The notes below the pieces were generated by a model, which did no database searches, was not told the DNA's origin, and saw only the letters and a list, made by a program, of their open reading frames with translations. From assembly GCA_015056125.1 (NCBI GenBank), contig SVGW01000022.1, positions 1-42,256 on the forward strand: a stretch of DNA of 42,256 nucleotides. Direction: 5' to 3'. Positions within the stretch are counted from its first letter, which is position 1. The number at the start of each line of letters is the position of its first letter. Shown piece after piece: positions 6,571 through 15,122 of the stretch. Position numbers and translations under genes: made by a program. This DNA comes from Clostridiales bacterium. Its GTDB lineage: Bacteria > Bacillota > Clostridia > Christensenellales > Aristaeellaceae.

Positions 6571-9378
6571 TTACAACACGTCTTTGAGGAACTTACCCGT
6601 GTAGCTGCCCTCTACCTTGGCCACTTCCTCCGGAGTACCGGTGGCCACGATCTGGCCGCCGCCGTCGCCGCCTTCAGGGCCCAGGTCGATGAGGTAATCG
6701 GCGGTTTTGATAATATCCAGATTGTGCTCAATCACCAGCACGGTGTTGCCTGCATCGGTAAGGCGCTGGAGCACCTTTACCAGGCGGCTCACATCATCCA
6801 TATGCAATCCGGTGGTGGGCTCATCCAGCAGCACCAAGGTGCGCCCGGTAGCCTTTCGGCTCAATTCCGTGGCCAGCTTCACCCGCTGGGCTTCGCCGCC
6901 GGACAGGGTGGTGCTGGGCTGGCCCAGGCGCATGTAGCCCAGGCCCACGTCATAGAGGGTGCGCAGCTTCTGCATAATGGGCTGATGCGCTTCAAATACT
7001 TCCAGGGCTTCTTCCACGGTCAAATCCAACACATCGGCGATGGAAAGACCCTTGAATTTCACTTCCAGGGTTTCCCGATTGTAGCGCTTGCCCCGGCATA
7101 CCTCGCAGGGCACATAGATATCTGCCATGAAATGCATTTCAATTTTCAGCAGACCATCCCCGGCGCAGGCTTCGCATCGGCCGCCCTTCACGTTGAAGGA
7201 AAAGCGGTTTTCCTTATAGCCGCGCACCTTGGCCTCCACCTGCTGGGCAAATACCTTGCGGATCAGATCAAAAAGTCCGGTATAGGTGGCAGGATTGGAG
7301 CGGGGCGTGCGCCCGATGGGGGACTGATCGATATTGATGATCTTATCCAGCTTTTCCACACCCTCGATACCATCATAATCTGCTTTCCGGGGCCGGGCGC
7401 GATTGAGCATGTGGGCCAGCGCACCGTAGAGGATGGAATTTACCAGGCTGCTCTTGCCGCTGCCGGATACGCCGGTAACGCAGCAGAATACCCCCAAGGG
7501 GAAATTGACGTCAATATTTTTCAGGTTATGCTCCCGGGCGCCCTTTACCGTGAGCCAGCCCTGGGGCATGCGACGGGTATCCGGCACGGGAATTTTCTTT
7601 TTCCCGCTCAGGTATTGGCCGGTAATGGAACCGGGGGTATTCATCACATCCTGCAAAGAGCCCTGGGCCACGATATGCCCTCCGTGCTCTCCGGCCCCCG
7701 GGCCAATATCCACCAGGAAATCGGCGGAGCGGAGGGTTTCCTCATCATGCTCCACTACAATCAGAGTATTGCCCAAATCCTTCAGATGGCGCAGGGTTTT
7801 AAGCAAGCGTGCGTTATCCCGCTGGTGCAATCCGATGGAGGGCTCGTCCAGAATATAGAGCACGCCTACCAGGCCGCTGCCGATTTGGGTGGCCAGGCGG
7901 ATGCGCTGGGCTTCGCCGCCGGAAAGCGTAGCCGCTGCCCGAGAAAGGGTGAGATAATCCAGGCCCACATCGCAAAGGAATCCAAGGCGGGCATCCACTT
8001 CCCTGAGGATGGGCGCAGCGATCATGCCGTCCTTTTCAGATAGGGAAAGGTGGGCAAGAAAATCCCGGGCCTTGCGGATATTCCATTCGCTGATTTCGGC
8101 GATGTTTTTACCGCCTACCGTAACAGCCAGCGCTTCGGGCTTTAAGCGTTGGCCCTTACAGTCCGGGCAGGCTTCGTGGGCCATGTATTCTTCGTAGGCC
8201 GCTTTCATGCTCTCGCTCTGGGTTTCCCGGTAGCGCCGCTCCAGAGAGGGAATTACGCCCTCGAAAGTGGTTTGATAGGAGCCGGTTTCAAATTTGATTT
8301 TTAATTTCTGATTGCCTGTGCCGTAGAGAATTTTATCCAGCATATCCTTTGGCAGATCCTTCACCGGCGTATCCATGGAAAATCCGTAGTGCTCGGCAAT
8401 GGCATGAAACATGGAATGGGCAGTGGAGCCCACTTCTCCGCTGTTCCATCCCATGCAGGATACGGCACCCTGATTCAGGGAAAGGGAGCGATCAGGGATC
8501 ACCAGATCAGCGCTCACCTTCATCAGTTCTCCCAGGCCGCTGCAGGTGGGGCAGGCACCGTAGGGGTTATTGAAGGAAAACATCCGGGGCGCCAATTCTT
8601 CAATATTCACGCCGCAATCGGGGCAGGCATAATTCTGGGAAAAGAGCATTTCGTTGTTGTCTGGCACGATCTGGGCAGCCGCCAGGCCGCCGGACTGCTT
8701 CATGGCGGTTTCAAGGCTATCGGAAAGCCGCTGCTGAATGCCGTCCCGCACCACAAGCCTGTCCACCACCAGATCAATCTGGTGCTTTTTCTGCTTATCC
8801 AGCGGGGGTACGTCATCCAGTTCATACATTTCCCCATCAATGCGCACCCGCACAAAGCCGCTCTTCCGGGCATCCTCCAGGAGCTTCACGTGCTCGCCTT
8901 TCCGGGCGCGCACCACAGGCGCCATAATCTGCAGCTTGGTGCCCTCCGGCAGCGCCAGGATGGCATCCACCATTTGATCCACCGTCTGCTGTTTGATTTC
9001 CTTGCCGCATTGAGGGCAATGGGGTACGCCCGCCCGGGCATACATAAGGCGCAGATAATCGTGAATTTCCGTTACCGTGCCCACGGTGGAGCGGGGGTTG
9101 CGGGCGGTGGTTTTCTGATCGATGGAGATGGCGGGAGAGAGGCCCTCAATGGAATCTACTTCCGGCTTATCCATTTGCCCCAAAAACTGACGGGCGTAGG
9201 AGGACATACTCTCCACATACCGCCGCTGGCCTTCGGCATAAATGGTATCAAAGGCCAAGGAGGATTTACCCGAACCGGAAAGGCCGGTGAACACCACCAG
9301 CTGATCCCGGGGGATGGTGATATCTACATTTTTTAAATTGTGCTGCCGGGCGCCCCGGACGATGATTTGATTTTCCAT
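6571..9378 (-). CDS. uvrA: Excinuclease ABC subunit A
   Basis: UvrA is the ATPase that recognises DNA damage in nucleotide excision repair and loads UvrB. The 935 residues match the usual length. Visible hallmarks are Walker [13 protein letters not shown] near residue 33, a zinc finger from CPDCG to CPTCSG near residues 253-283, the ABC signature [12 protein letters not shown] near 490, a second Walker [13 protein letters not shown] near 640, a second zinc finger (CEACAGDG to CEVCRGKR), and the second signature [22 protein letters not shown] precedes the ATG. uvrB and uvrC are not in this window. The SplB-like gene follows in the same direction. The promoter contains a LexA-like site. Confidence 0.98.
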   Translation of the reverse strand: MENQIIVRGARQHNLKNVDITIPRDQLVVFTGLSGSGKSSLAFDTIYAEGQRRYVESMSSYARQFLGQMDKPEVDSIEGLSPAISIDQKTTARNPRSTVGTVTEIHDYLRLMYARAGVPHCPQCGKEIKQQTVDQMVDAILALPEGTKLQIMAPVVRARKGEHVKLLEDARKSGFVRVRIDGEMYELDDVPPLDKQKKHQIDLVVDRLVVRDGIQQRLSDSLETAMKQSGGLAAAQIVPDNNEMLFSQNYACPDCGVNIEELAPRMFSFNNPYGACPTCSGLGELMKVSADLVIPDRSLSLNQGAVSCMGWNSGEVGSTAHSMFHAIAEHYGFSMDTPVKDLPKDMLDKILYGTGNQKLKIKFETGSYQTTFEGVIPSLERRYRETQSESMKAAYEEYMAHEACPDCKGQRLKPEALAVTVGGKNIAEISEWNIRKARDFLAHLSLSEKDGMIAAPILREVDARLGFLCDVGLDYLTLSRAAATLSGGEAQRIRLATQIGSGLVGVLYILDEPSIGLHQRDNARLLKTLRHLKDLGNTLIVVEHDEETLRSADFLVDIGPGAGEHGGHIVAQGSLQDVMNTPGSITGQYLSGKKKIPVPDTRRMPQGWLTVKGAREHNLKNIDVNFPLGVFCCVTGVSGSGKSSLVNSILYGALAHMLNRARPRKADYDGIEGVEKLDKIINIDQSPIGRTPRSNPATYTGLFDLIRKVFAQQVEAKVRGYKENRFSFNVKGGRCEACAGDGLLKIEMHFMADIYVPCEVCRGKRYNRETLEVKFKGLSIADVLDLTVEEALEVFEAHQPIMQKLRTLYDVGLGYMRLGQPSTTLSGGEAQRVKLATELSRKATGRTLVLLDEPTTGLHMDDVSRLVKVLQRLTDAGNTVLVIEHNLDIIKTADYLIDLGPEGGDGGGQIVATGTPEEVAKVEGSYTGKFLKDVL

Positions 9379-9410
9379 GAAACCCTCCGAAACTTCCTGA
9401 TTTCCCGCTA

Positions 9411-9439
9411 ATTATAGCACATATGTTCCCCTTTGTGAA
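9411..9439 (-). promoter_or_regulatory. uvrA promoter with embedded LexA (DinR)-like box
   Basis: On the minus strand TTCACA (9434-9439), a 17-base spacer and TATAAT (9411-9416). The spacer contains GAACATATGTGC (9417-9428), one base away from the Gram-positive SOS consensus GAAC-N4-GTTC. A dyad GTTCCCCTTT (9425-9434) / AAAGGGGAAC (9445-9454) overlaps and extends upstream. SOS control of uvrA is known in Bacillus; here it is inferred from the site. Confidence 0.7.
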
Positions 9440-9484
9440 GAGGAAAAGGGGAACAGCAAGATATTTCCGTGAGAGGAAAACATA

Positions 9485-9562
9485 GAAAGTAGAAAAATTC
9501 TACGTTGCATAGAATGTGATCCACAATGCGGTTATTGTGTTTCGGGAATAGTTTCGTATAAT
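9485..9562 (+). promoter_or_regulatory. Promoter and dyads before the XRE regulator
   Basis: TATAAT (9557-9562) with a weak -35, TTGTGT (9535-9540), 16 bases upstream. Two short dyads precede it: GTAGAA-N3-TTCTAC (about 9489-9503) and CACAAT-N6-ATTGTG (about 9522-9539). The second overlaps the -35 and would suit autoregulation by the XRE protein; that is inference. Confidence 0.5.
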
Positions 9563-9599
9563 GGAGGCAGACGCGTCAAAGAAACGAGGAGGAATCAAA

Positions 9600-10361
9600 A
9601 TGGGCTTTTTAATTGGTGAAAATATTAAGAAAATGCGCCGGGAGCGCAATTTGACCCAGGAAGAAATGGCGGCCCATCTGGGCATTTCTTTTCAGGCAGT
9701 GAGCAAATGGGAGCGGGGCGAAGGATTGCCGGATATTACGCTGCTGCCTGCGCTGGCCCGGTATTTTGGGGTGACGGTGGATGAACTGATGGGCATGAGC
9801 CGCATCCATGAGGAGGAAACATTGAAAAAACTATGCAAGGCCTGGGAGGACAACAGAGCTGCAGGCCGGCATCGGGAGAATGCAGAACTGATGAGGGTGG
9901 CTTTGAAGCAGTTTCCCAATCATGCCCTGTTGCTGGTGCAGCTTTCCGCTTCTCTGGAAAGATTGGCCAAGGCAGCGGAAACGGAGCAGGAAAAAATGGC
10001 CCTTCTCAAGGAATCCATTGCCGTGCAGGAGCAAATTCTTCGCTACGGAGAGGATAGCGAAGTAAGAGGCGCTACCCTGTATAATATCTGCTTTTCTTAC
10101 TGGAAAGCAGGGGAAAAGAAAAAGGCCCTGGAGCAGGCCAGAAAGCTTCCCAATCTCTACAAGGCCCGGGAAAATGCGCTGGTTGATTTTCTGGAAGGAG
10201 AAGAAAAAAAGGCAATTGCCCGGGTAGCCCTGGCCCCCCTTGCCTGGTCCATGGAAAAGCATCTCTCGGTTCTGGCGGAAACGGAGCATGAAAAGAAGCT
10301 GGCCGACAAGGCCATCGCAACTCTGCAGGAATTCATAAAGGAAATGGAAAAAAATAAATAA
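9600..10361 (+). CDS. XRE-family transcriptional regulator with helical C-terminal domain
   Basis: The 253-residue protein begins with a Cro/CI-type helix-turn-helix (about residues 6-60: NLTQEEMAAHLGIS, then QAVSKWERGEGLPD). The remaining two thirds is rich in Ala, Glu, Lys and Leu and looks like a tetratricopeptide-type helical repeat, probably for ligand or partner sensing. ATG 9600 has GAGGAGG seven bases upstream; an earlier in-frame ATG at 9561 overlaps the -10 box and is rejected. It is transcribed alone and divergently from uvrA. Its HTH is closely similar to those of the two XRE-OPRT fusions in this window (shared pattern LPDITLLP...VTVDELMG), so all three use one DNA-binding module with different C-termini. 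Target unknown. Confidence 0.85.
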   Translation: MGFLIGENIKKMRRERNLTQEEMAAHLGISFQAVSKWERGEGLPDITLLPALARYFGVTVDELMGMSRIHEEETLKKLCKAWEDNRAAGRHRENAELMRVALKQFPNHALLLVQLSASLERLAKAAETEQEKMALLKESIAVQEQILRYGEDSEVRGATLYNICFSYWKAGEKKKALEQARKLPNLYKARENALVDFLEGEEKKAIARVALAPLAWSMEKHLSVLAETEHEKKLADKAIATLQEFIKEMEKNK

Positions 10362-10380
10362 TTCTCCTGGATGTTAGGGA

Positions 10381-10415
10381 AAAGGGGCTGCTCAGAAATT
10401 CCGGGCAGTCCTTTT
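10381..10415 (+). terminator. Terminator between convergent XRE regulator and pyrF
   Basis: GGGCTGC pairs with GCAGTCC (one G-T wobble), with flanking AAAGG/CCTTTT and a 13-base loop, followed by TTTT. It suits the rightward XRE gene and may act weakly for pyrF. Confidence 0.55.
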
Positions 10416-10424
10416 GGCAACATA

Positions 10425-11333
10425 TCAGTAAAGCATGCCACTGTAAGCTGATTTTAGTTCCTGATATACATTTTTTTGCATATCCTGTGCTTGTTGTTTT
10501 ACGAGTTGTTTATATGCGGAGATGGAAGGATAAAAGTTTTCTGCCTCCAGGTGTTTGTAAAGCACATTTCTTGAGGAACTGATAATTGCTCCCAAGCCAT
10601 CACTTCGAAAAAACGGAGGAATATCTTTTGCTTTGCCGCCCTGCGCCCCGTAGCCCGGGACAAGGAAAAAATTATGCTTCATAATTTCGCGAAGGGCTTT
10701 TGCTTTTTCGGGGAACGTTGCGCCAACTACGGCTCCAACGGAGGAATAGCCGTGTTCTCCCATGGATTTTTGCCCCATCATGTTTACGAGGAGTGCTAAC
10801 CAATCCACAATCTTTTCCCCATGTGGATTTATTGCTTCAGAAATTTCCACAGAGCTGGGATTGGATGTTTTCACTAACACAAATACCCCTTTTCCGTCTT
10901 GAATCGCTGTATCGATAAAGGGCTGAATACTGTCCGTGCCAAGAAATGGGGAGATGGTCAGGAAATCTGCATTGATGGGGCCTTCCTTCGCCAAATGGGC
11001 ATAGGCGTAAGCTTTGGCCGTATTGCCGATATCGTTTCTTTTGCTGTCATCGATCACGATTAATCCTTTCTCATGGGCATACTTGATAATCTTTTGATGA
11101 ATACGAATACCTTCTGCACCGTAGACTTCGAAAAAGGCCATTTGCGGTTTGATTGCGGGAACGATATCTGCCACTGCATCGATCACATCCAGTGACCAAT
11201 GCAGGATACTGGCATGCGCCGGAAGGTTTGGCGCTTTATAACATGCGGGAATTTTACCCCATTCAGGATCAATTCCCACAATACAGGGATTTTTCTTGTA
11301 GCGAATCTGCTCAATCAGTTGATCAATTACCAT
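10425..11333 (-). CDS. pyrF: Orotidine 5'-phosphate decarboxylase (type 2)
   Basis: PyrF converts OMP to UMP, the last step of de novo pyrimidine synthesis. At 302 residues this is the longer PyrF subfamily 2. The catalytic Lys/Asp segment is VIDDSKRNDIGNT. Other conserved segments are IVGIDPEWGKIP, FLTISPFLGTDSIQPF, VLVKTSNPSS, AVVGATFPEKA, VPGYGAQGG and the phosphate-binding IISSSRNVLY. All expected active-site residues appear intact. GGAGGAAACG precedes ATG 11333, which overlaps the end of the upstream XRE-OPRT gene by 11 bases, so the two are translationally linked. The two-gene unit is more AT-rich than its neighbours, which may mean horizontal acquisition. No other pyr biosynthetic gene is in the window. 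Confidence 0.95.
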   Translation of the reverse strand: MVIDQLIEQIRYKKNPCIVGIDPEWGKIPACYKAPNLPAHASILHWSLDVIDAVADIVPAIKPQMAFFEVYGAEGIRIHQKIIKYAHEKGLIVIDDSKRNDIGNTAKAYAYAHLAKEGPINADFLTISPFLGTDSIQPFIDTAIQDGKGVFVLVKTSNPSSVEISEAINPHGEKIVDWLALLVNMMGQKSMGEHGYSSVGAVVGATFPEKAKALREIMKHNFFLVPGYGAQGGKAKDIPPFFRSDGLGAIISSSRNVLYKHLEAENFYPSISAYKQLVKQQAQDMQKNVYQELKSAYSGMLY

Positions 11334-12165
11334 ATTCGTTTCCTCCGTATCTTTCTTTGTATTGCTTCATGGTGTCCAAATATTCTCTGCTGCCCACCAG
11401 CCCTTTTTCCATGGCATGAATAATATCGTCCACAGATACGATAGTGTGTATTTTGACACCATATGTTTTTTCCAATTCATGCCGTGCAGACAGCAGGAGT
11501 CCATCCCCTTTTTCCATTCTATCCACAGAAACGATGATATCAGAAATGCATTGAGCAGTATGATCCTGCAAAGCGTGCAGGGTGGCTTTGAGCGTGCTGC
11601 CGGATGTAAGCGTATCTTTTATTAAAGTCACTCGATCACCTGTTTTGAAGTGCTTGTCTGCATGATGATCGATACGATATTGGATATCGATGCCGTATCG
11701 GTTGTATAGAACGGTGCTTGTGGCAATCATGATGGGAATTTCGTGACGCGTGTTTCCAAGCAATAAATTGGATTCCACATTATTTTCGCGTATGCATTCT
11801 GCATAAAATTCGCCGAGCTTTGTAATTTGGCTGGCGGATTGATAATTTCCGATATTGATATAATAGGGAGATAGGCGGCCGCTCTGCAACCGAAATTTTC
11901 CAAATTGAAGTGCGCCATTATCAGCCATGAAGCGAATGAATCGTTCTTTATAATTCAATGCATCCAAGCGGTAATTAAACAGTTCATCCATCGTAATGCC
12001 AAAGTACCGGGCGATCATCGGCAAAAGTGAAATATCCGGAACAGAAAGATGATTTTCCCATTTGCTTACGGATTGAGAGGAAATGGAAAGAACCTCTGCC
12101 AGCTGAGCCTGTGTTATATTCTTGTTTTTTCGTAAAGCGTGAATTTTATCACCGATCAATTGCAT
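11323..12165 (-). CDS. XRE helix-turn-helix / orotate phosphoribosyltransferase-like fusion, next to pyrF
   Basis: Of 280 residues, about 6-60 form a Cro/CI-type HTH (NITQAQLAEVLSIS, QSVSKWE). From about residue 71 the protein follows bacterial PyrE to its end, with FGKFRLQSGRLSPYYIN at 88-104. Compared with the enterobacterial enzyme as I remember it, key positions are changed: Lys26 is Gln94, Lys73 is His141, the first PRPP-motif Asp is Lys183 (IKDTLTSGST), and the flexible loop (163-176) is shorter without the Arg-Lys...Lys-Asp-His pattern. Catalysis is therefore doubtful, and a ligand-sensing regulator, analogous to PurR but with an XRE HTH, is the favoured reading. ATG 12165 has AAAGGAG seven to eight bases upstream; ATG 12183 precedes that site and is rejected. 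Alternatively it may be a true bifunctional PyrE. Confidence 0.85.
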   Translation of the reverse strand: MQLIGDKIHALRKNKNITQAQLAEVLSISSQSVSKWENHLSVPDISLLPMIARYFGITMDELFNYRLDALNYKERFIRFMADNGALQFGKFRLQSGRLSPYYINIGNYQSASQITKLGEFYAECIRENNVESNLLLGNTRHEIPIMIATSTVLYNRYGIDIQYRIDHHADKHFKTGDRVTLIKDTLTSGSTLKATLHALQDHTAQCISDIIVSVDRMEKGDGLLLSARHELEKTYGVKIHTIVSVDDIIHAMEKGLVGSREYLDTMKQYKERYGGNEYGN

Positions 12166-12180
12166 CCTATCGCTCCTTTC

Positions 12181-12209
12181 CATATTAACAATAAAGGATC
12201 AATTGCTCT
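12181..12209 (-). promoter_or_regulatory. Probable promoter of the XRE-OPRT/pyrF operon
   Basis: On the minus strand TAGACA is followed 17 bases later by TATTGT, about 20 bases before the ribosome binding site. A dyad CAACCA-N-TGGTTG lies further upstream (about 12239-12251). Boxes are only moderately close to consensus and the positions are approximate. Confidence 0.4.
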
Positions 12210-12274
12210 TTGTCTATACATTGCAGAGTGAAATGAAGCCAACCATTGGTTGAAAAGATGGGATGAACAAATAA

Positions 12275-12302
12275 ACGCCAGACGAAAAATACAGTCTGGC
12301 GT
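12275..12302 (-). terminator. Terminator of the esterase-Nudix operon
   Basis: On the minus strand ACGCCAGAC and GTCTGGCGT form a perfect 9-bp stem with a 10-base loop, followed by TTATTTG. It lies just after the Nudix stop codon at 12312. Confidence 0.8.
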
Positions 12303-12311
12303 TTTCAGTGG

Positions 12312-12803
12312 CTATTGGTTCAGATATTTCTTTAAGGCGTTGATATGCATGAAAAAGATTTTTTCCGGGGTTTCTTCCACAATCTTTTTAAGGGTATCAA
12401 GGCGTATCCAATGAATATCCGTTGTTTCATCTGTGCTTGGAAGGGGTGTTCCCTTCGCTTCGCAAAGGAAGGTGTGGAGCAGGATGGAGTAGGCCCCGGA
12501 AAGATTTTGGGTGGTGCAGAAGGGGAAAAAAGAACGGGTGGTCACGCCGCCTGTTTGGGTAGAAACGGCGCTTTCTTCTCCATGAATTTTGGTAACGGTA
12601 AGTCCCGTTTCTTCTTTCACTTCTCTTTTGAGAGCGGCAAAAATATCCTCATATTCCCGGATTTTTCCGGCGGGGATTTCCAATTTTCCATTGGTTTCGC
12701 CGCCTCCTTGCTTTTGCCGGGTCTGCACCAGAATGAAGGATTCGCCATCCACGGTTTTTTCAATAATTGCGCTTACGCAGGGCTTGGCAAAAATTTCTGG
12801 CAT
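12312..12803 (-). CDS. Nudix hydrolase
   Basis: The 163-residue protein contains a complete Nudix box, GX5EX7REUXEEXGU, read as GKIREYEDIF then REVKEETGLTV (about residues 46-70), which binds the divalent metal and cleaves a nucleoside diphosphate linked to another moiety. The preceding GGGETNGKLEIPAG is typical of ADP-sugar or (d)NTP-type members. It begins 18 bases after the alpha/beta hydrolase stop on the same strand, so the two are probably co-transcribed, and a strong terminator follows. The exact nucleotide substrate cannot be told from sequence. Confidence 0.88.
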   Translation of the reverse strand: MPEIFAKPCVSAIIEKTVDGESFILVQTRQKQGGGETNGKLEIPAGKIREYEDIFAALKREVKEETGLTVTKIHGEESAVSTQTGGVTTRSFFPFCTTQNLSGAYSILLHTFLCEAKGTPLPSTDETTDIHWIRLDTLKKIVEETPEKIFFMHINALKKYLNQ

Positions 12804-12821
12804 TATTCTTTCCTTCTTTAA

Positions 12822-13574
12822 TCAGGCTTTTTCTGCTTTTCTGAGAAATTCCTCCATGGCGTCCACGATCAAAGGGTATTCCGGGGTATTGGTGCATACA
12901 TGGGGGGAGGTTTTAAGCCAGAGCATGGCTTTCACCTGGCTGCTGACGCCATCCAGAATGATTTGCGGGCTATCGGCGGTAACGGTTTTATCCCGGCGGG
13001 ACTGCACAGCCAATACCGGGCAATGAATGAGGGAAAGATTCCTTCGGGCCTTTCTCATCAGCACGCTCAGATCATGCACGGATTTGGTGGGATAATAATT
13101 GTAGCCTTCGCCTTTGGAAAGCTCGGAGGGGCGGGAAGCAGCTCCTTTTTTGCCGATCATGGGATAGAATGGGGCAGCCAGGGGCGCGGCCCAGCGGAAT
13201 TGATTGGTGGTTTTCATGGCGGCAGCAATGGGAACGCAGGCGGTTACGTCCATTTCCTGGGCCACCATTAGGGCCAACACCCCGCCCATGGAAAGGCCGG
13301 CTACGGAAAAATGGGGATAGGACGCCTGCATTTCCCGGGCAGCGGTGCGTACTTCCAGCAGCCAATCCTGCCAGGATACTCTGGCCATATCTTCCGGCAC
13401 CGTGCCGTGGCCTGGGAGCAGTATACCCCGCACGCCAAAACCCCGTTCATGGAGCGCCTCTCCCATCTGGCGCAGATGGTCGGGGATGCCGGTGAACCCG
13501 TGAATCAGCAGAATGCCGTGATCCCCCTCTGGAAAGGAGAAAGGCCGGGCATGGGGATGAATGGGATGGGACAT
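12822..13574 (-). CDS. Alpha/beta hydrolase, Est30-like carboxylesterase
   Basis: The 250-residue protein has the oxyanion-hole motif LIHGFTG (about residues 22-28), the nucleophile elbow GLSMGG (about 93-98), an acid in SRRDKTV and the catalytic His in SPHV near the C-terminus. This layout matches the Geobacillus Est30 / monoacylglycerol-lipase-like esterases of about 250 residues. No signal peptide is present, so it is cytoplasmic. AAGGAGGCG precedes the ATG. It is the first gene of a pair with the Nudix hydrolase; no functional link between the two is evident. Natural substrate unknown. Confidence 0.88.
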   Translation of the reverse strand: MSHPIHPHARPFSFPEGDHGILLIHGFTGIPDHLRQMGEALHERGFGVRGILLPGHGTVPEDMARVSWQDWLLEVRTAAREMQASYPHFSVAGLSMGGVLALMVAQEMDVTACVPIAAAMKTTNQFRWAAPLAAPFYPMIGKKGAASRPSELSKGEGYNYYPTKSVHDLSVLMRKARRNLSLIHCPVLAVQSRRDKTVTADSPQIILDGVSSQVKAMLWLKTSPHVCTNTPEYPLIVDAMEEFLRKAEKA

Positions 13575-13597
13575 GAAAACGCCTCCTTGCTCTGATG

Positions 13598-13626
13598 AAA
13601 AACGCCGCCCGGGAATCCGGGCGGCG
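13598..13626 (-). terminator. Strong terminator after the first secreted protein gene
   Basis: On the minus strand CGCCGCCCGG and CCGGGCGGCG form a perfect 10-bp stem with loop ATTC, followed by TTTTT. It ends the three-gene secreted protein cluster and insulates the esterase gene. Confidence 0.9.
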
Positions 13627-13643
13627 ATAGGAACCGGAGAAAA

Positions 13644-15029
13644 TTACTGAACGTCGGTAACCGTTTCCGTGATGGTTTCTTCCGTTTCAACGGGGGTATT
13701 CATCAGGGTGATCAGAGCCGTCACTTCTTCGGGCATGGCCGCGGTGGCATTGGCGATCACATTATTCAGGCCAAAAGCCATCATATCCATCATCAGCTGG
13801 CCGCTGACGGTGCCTTCTTCATCATTCATCAGCGCTTCCAGAGAGATGACGGCGGCCTCTTCGCCAATGTTCAATTCCAGCTTTTCGCCCGTGAACATGG
13901 TAACGGTTTCCAAGGCCAGCAGGGGATTTTCAGGATCCATGAAGAATACTTCCAGATAGGTACTCAACGCATCTTCTTCGGTAAGGGTTTCCGCATAGAG
14001 GCCCACATACTGGCCCATGGTGTACACATCCAGGGCGATGGCGGCGTCTTCTTCCGTTTCCCCGGGGAACAAATACAGATCGATCACAGCGGCTTCGCCG
14101 ATGCCTTCCAGGGCAGCATTGACCATTTCATCCATGGTGGAGAAGGTGGCCTCGCCAAAGATGAAGCTCATGGTAAAGGTGCCTTCCACCCAGCCGCCCA
14201 GGGTAGCGATCCGATATTCCTCATCGCCCAAATCAAAGGCGAGGTAGTAATCTTCTCCTACCGAGCCGGAGGCGGTCATATTCGTATACATCGCCATGTT
14301 CATTGCGGGCATTTCTTCTACGTCAGCATCCGCCAGGCTGGCCAGCAGTTCATCCAGATCGGCCGCGGAGAGCGCATCGCCGGAAACGGATACAGAAAAG
14401 AGGGGAGCCAGCGTGGGGTCTTCCATGATGGCTTTCAGCGTGCCAAGGCCCAGGGCAATAAATTCTTTCGTGCTGATGTTGTAGGGAATCTGGCAATTGA
14501 AGGTAAGGCCTTCTGCGATGGTATATTCACCGGGAATGGGCGTGCCGGCGTAGGCAGCAAGGCCGTTCGACAGCTTTTCCAGATGAGGCATAATGGCGGT
14601 TTCCAGCTGAGCGGCGTCCACCTGGGGCATGGCGGCCTGGGCCAGCTCCAGTTCCTTGATGGTTTCCGGAGAAATGGTGATAACAGAGTTGGGGAACAGA
14701 TCGCTCACAGCGGTTACTCCGTTCTCATCCATGGTACCCGCTACGGTAACCACGGGGATATCCTTCAACGTGAGGGCAACCTGAGCGCTGTTATCAGCAT
14801 ACATCACATAGAAGCCCAGATTATTGATCATATCCACCAGATATTTCATGACCTGCTGAGTCTGTTCGTCCATTTCCGTGCCGGTCATATTCAGGAGAGA
14901 GGAGAGCAATTCTTCATTCACAGCAATAGAACCATAGGCGGTGAAAGGAGCGGGGGCGTCTTCCGCCAGCGCACCGGTGCAGGACAGCGCCATCATCAGC
15001 GCCAGGGCAAGGGCCAGGATCTTTTTCAT
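13644..15029 (-). CDS. Secreted protein of unknown function (Ala/Glu-rich)
   Basis: The 461-residue protein has a classical signal peptide: MKK, a hydrophobic ALALALMMALSC core, and a probable signal peptidase I site after ALA (about residue 22). The Cys in ALSC is not in a good lipobox, so a lipoprotein is less likely. The mature part is strongly acidic (many Glu, Asp, Met, Leu, Thr), lacks Cys and shows no catalytic motif I recognise. It resembles the large outer-surface proteins of unknown function that Christensenellales-type genomes carry in clusters. It has its own consensus promoter (15067-15095). The two upstream genes encode secreted proteins of similar size, so a common envelope role is inferred. 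Confidence 0.75.
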   Translation of the reverse strand: MKKILALALALMMALSCTGALAEDAPAPFTAYGSIAVNEELLSSLLNMTGTEMDEQTQQVMKYLVDMINNLGFYVMYADNSAQVALTLKDIPVVTVAGTMDENGVTAVSDLFPNSVITISPETIKELELAQAAMPQVDAAQLETAIMPHLEKLSNGLAAYAGTPIPGEYTIAEGLTFNCQIPYNISTKEFIALGLGTLKAIMEDPTLAPLFSVSVSGDALSAADLDELLASLADADVEEMPAMNMAMYTNMTASGSVGEDYYLAFDLGDEEYRIATLGGWVEGTFTMSFIFGEATFSTMDEMVNAALEGIGEAAVIDLYLFPGETEEDAAIALDVYTMGQYVGLYAETLTEEDALSTYLEVFFMDPENPLLALETVTMFTGEKLELNIGEEAAVISLEALMNDEEGTVSGQLMMDMMAFGLNNVIANATAAMPEEVTALITLMNTPVETEETITETVTDVQ

Positions 15030-15066
15030 ATGGGCATTCTCCTTTTCATAAATTTCCTTCTATATT

Positions 15067-15095
15067 ATTATATCACGGAGAAAAACGGGATGCAA
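15067..15095 (-). promoter_or_regulatory. Promoter of the 461-residue secreted protein gene
   Basis: On the minus strand TTGCAT (15090-15095), a 17-base spacer and TATAAT (15067-15072), about 40 bases before the start codon. Confidence 0.8.
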
Positions 15096-15122
15096 TGCGG
15101 TTGAAAGCATATTACAACTTTT

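Noticed and set aside
6547-8043. A 498-codon plus-strand frame opposite uvrA
   Set aside because: It is the antisense shadow of a certain gene, with no start signal or recognisable domain.
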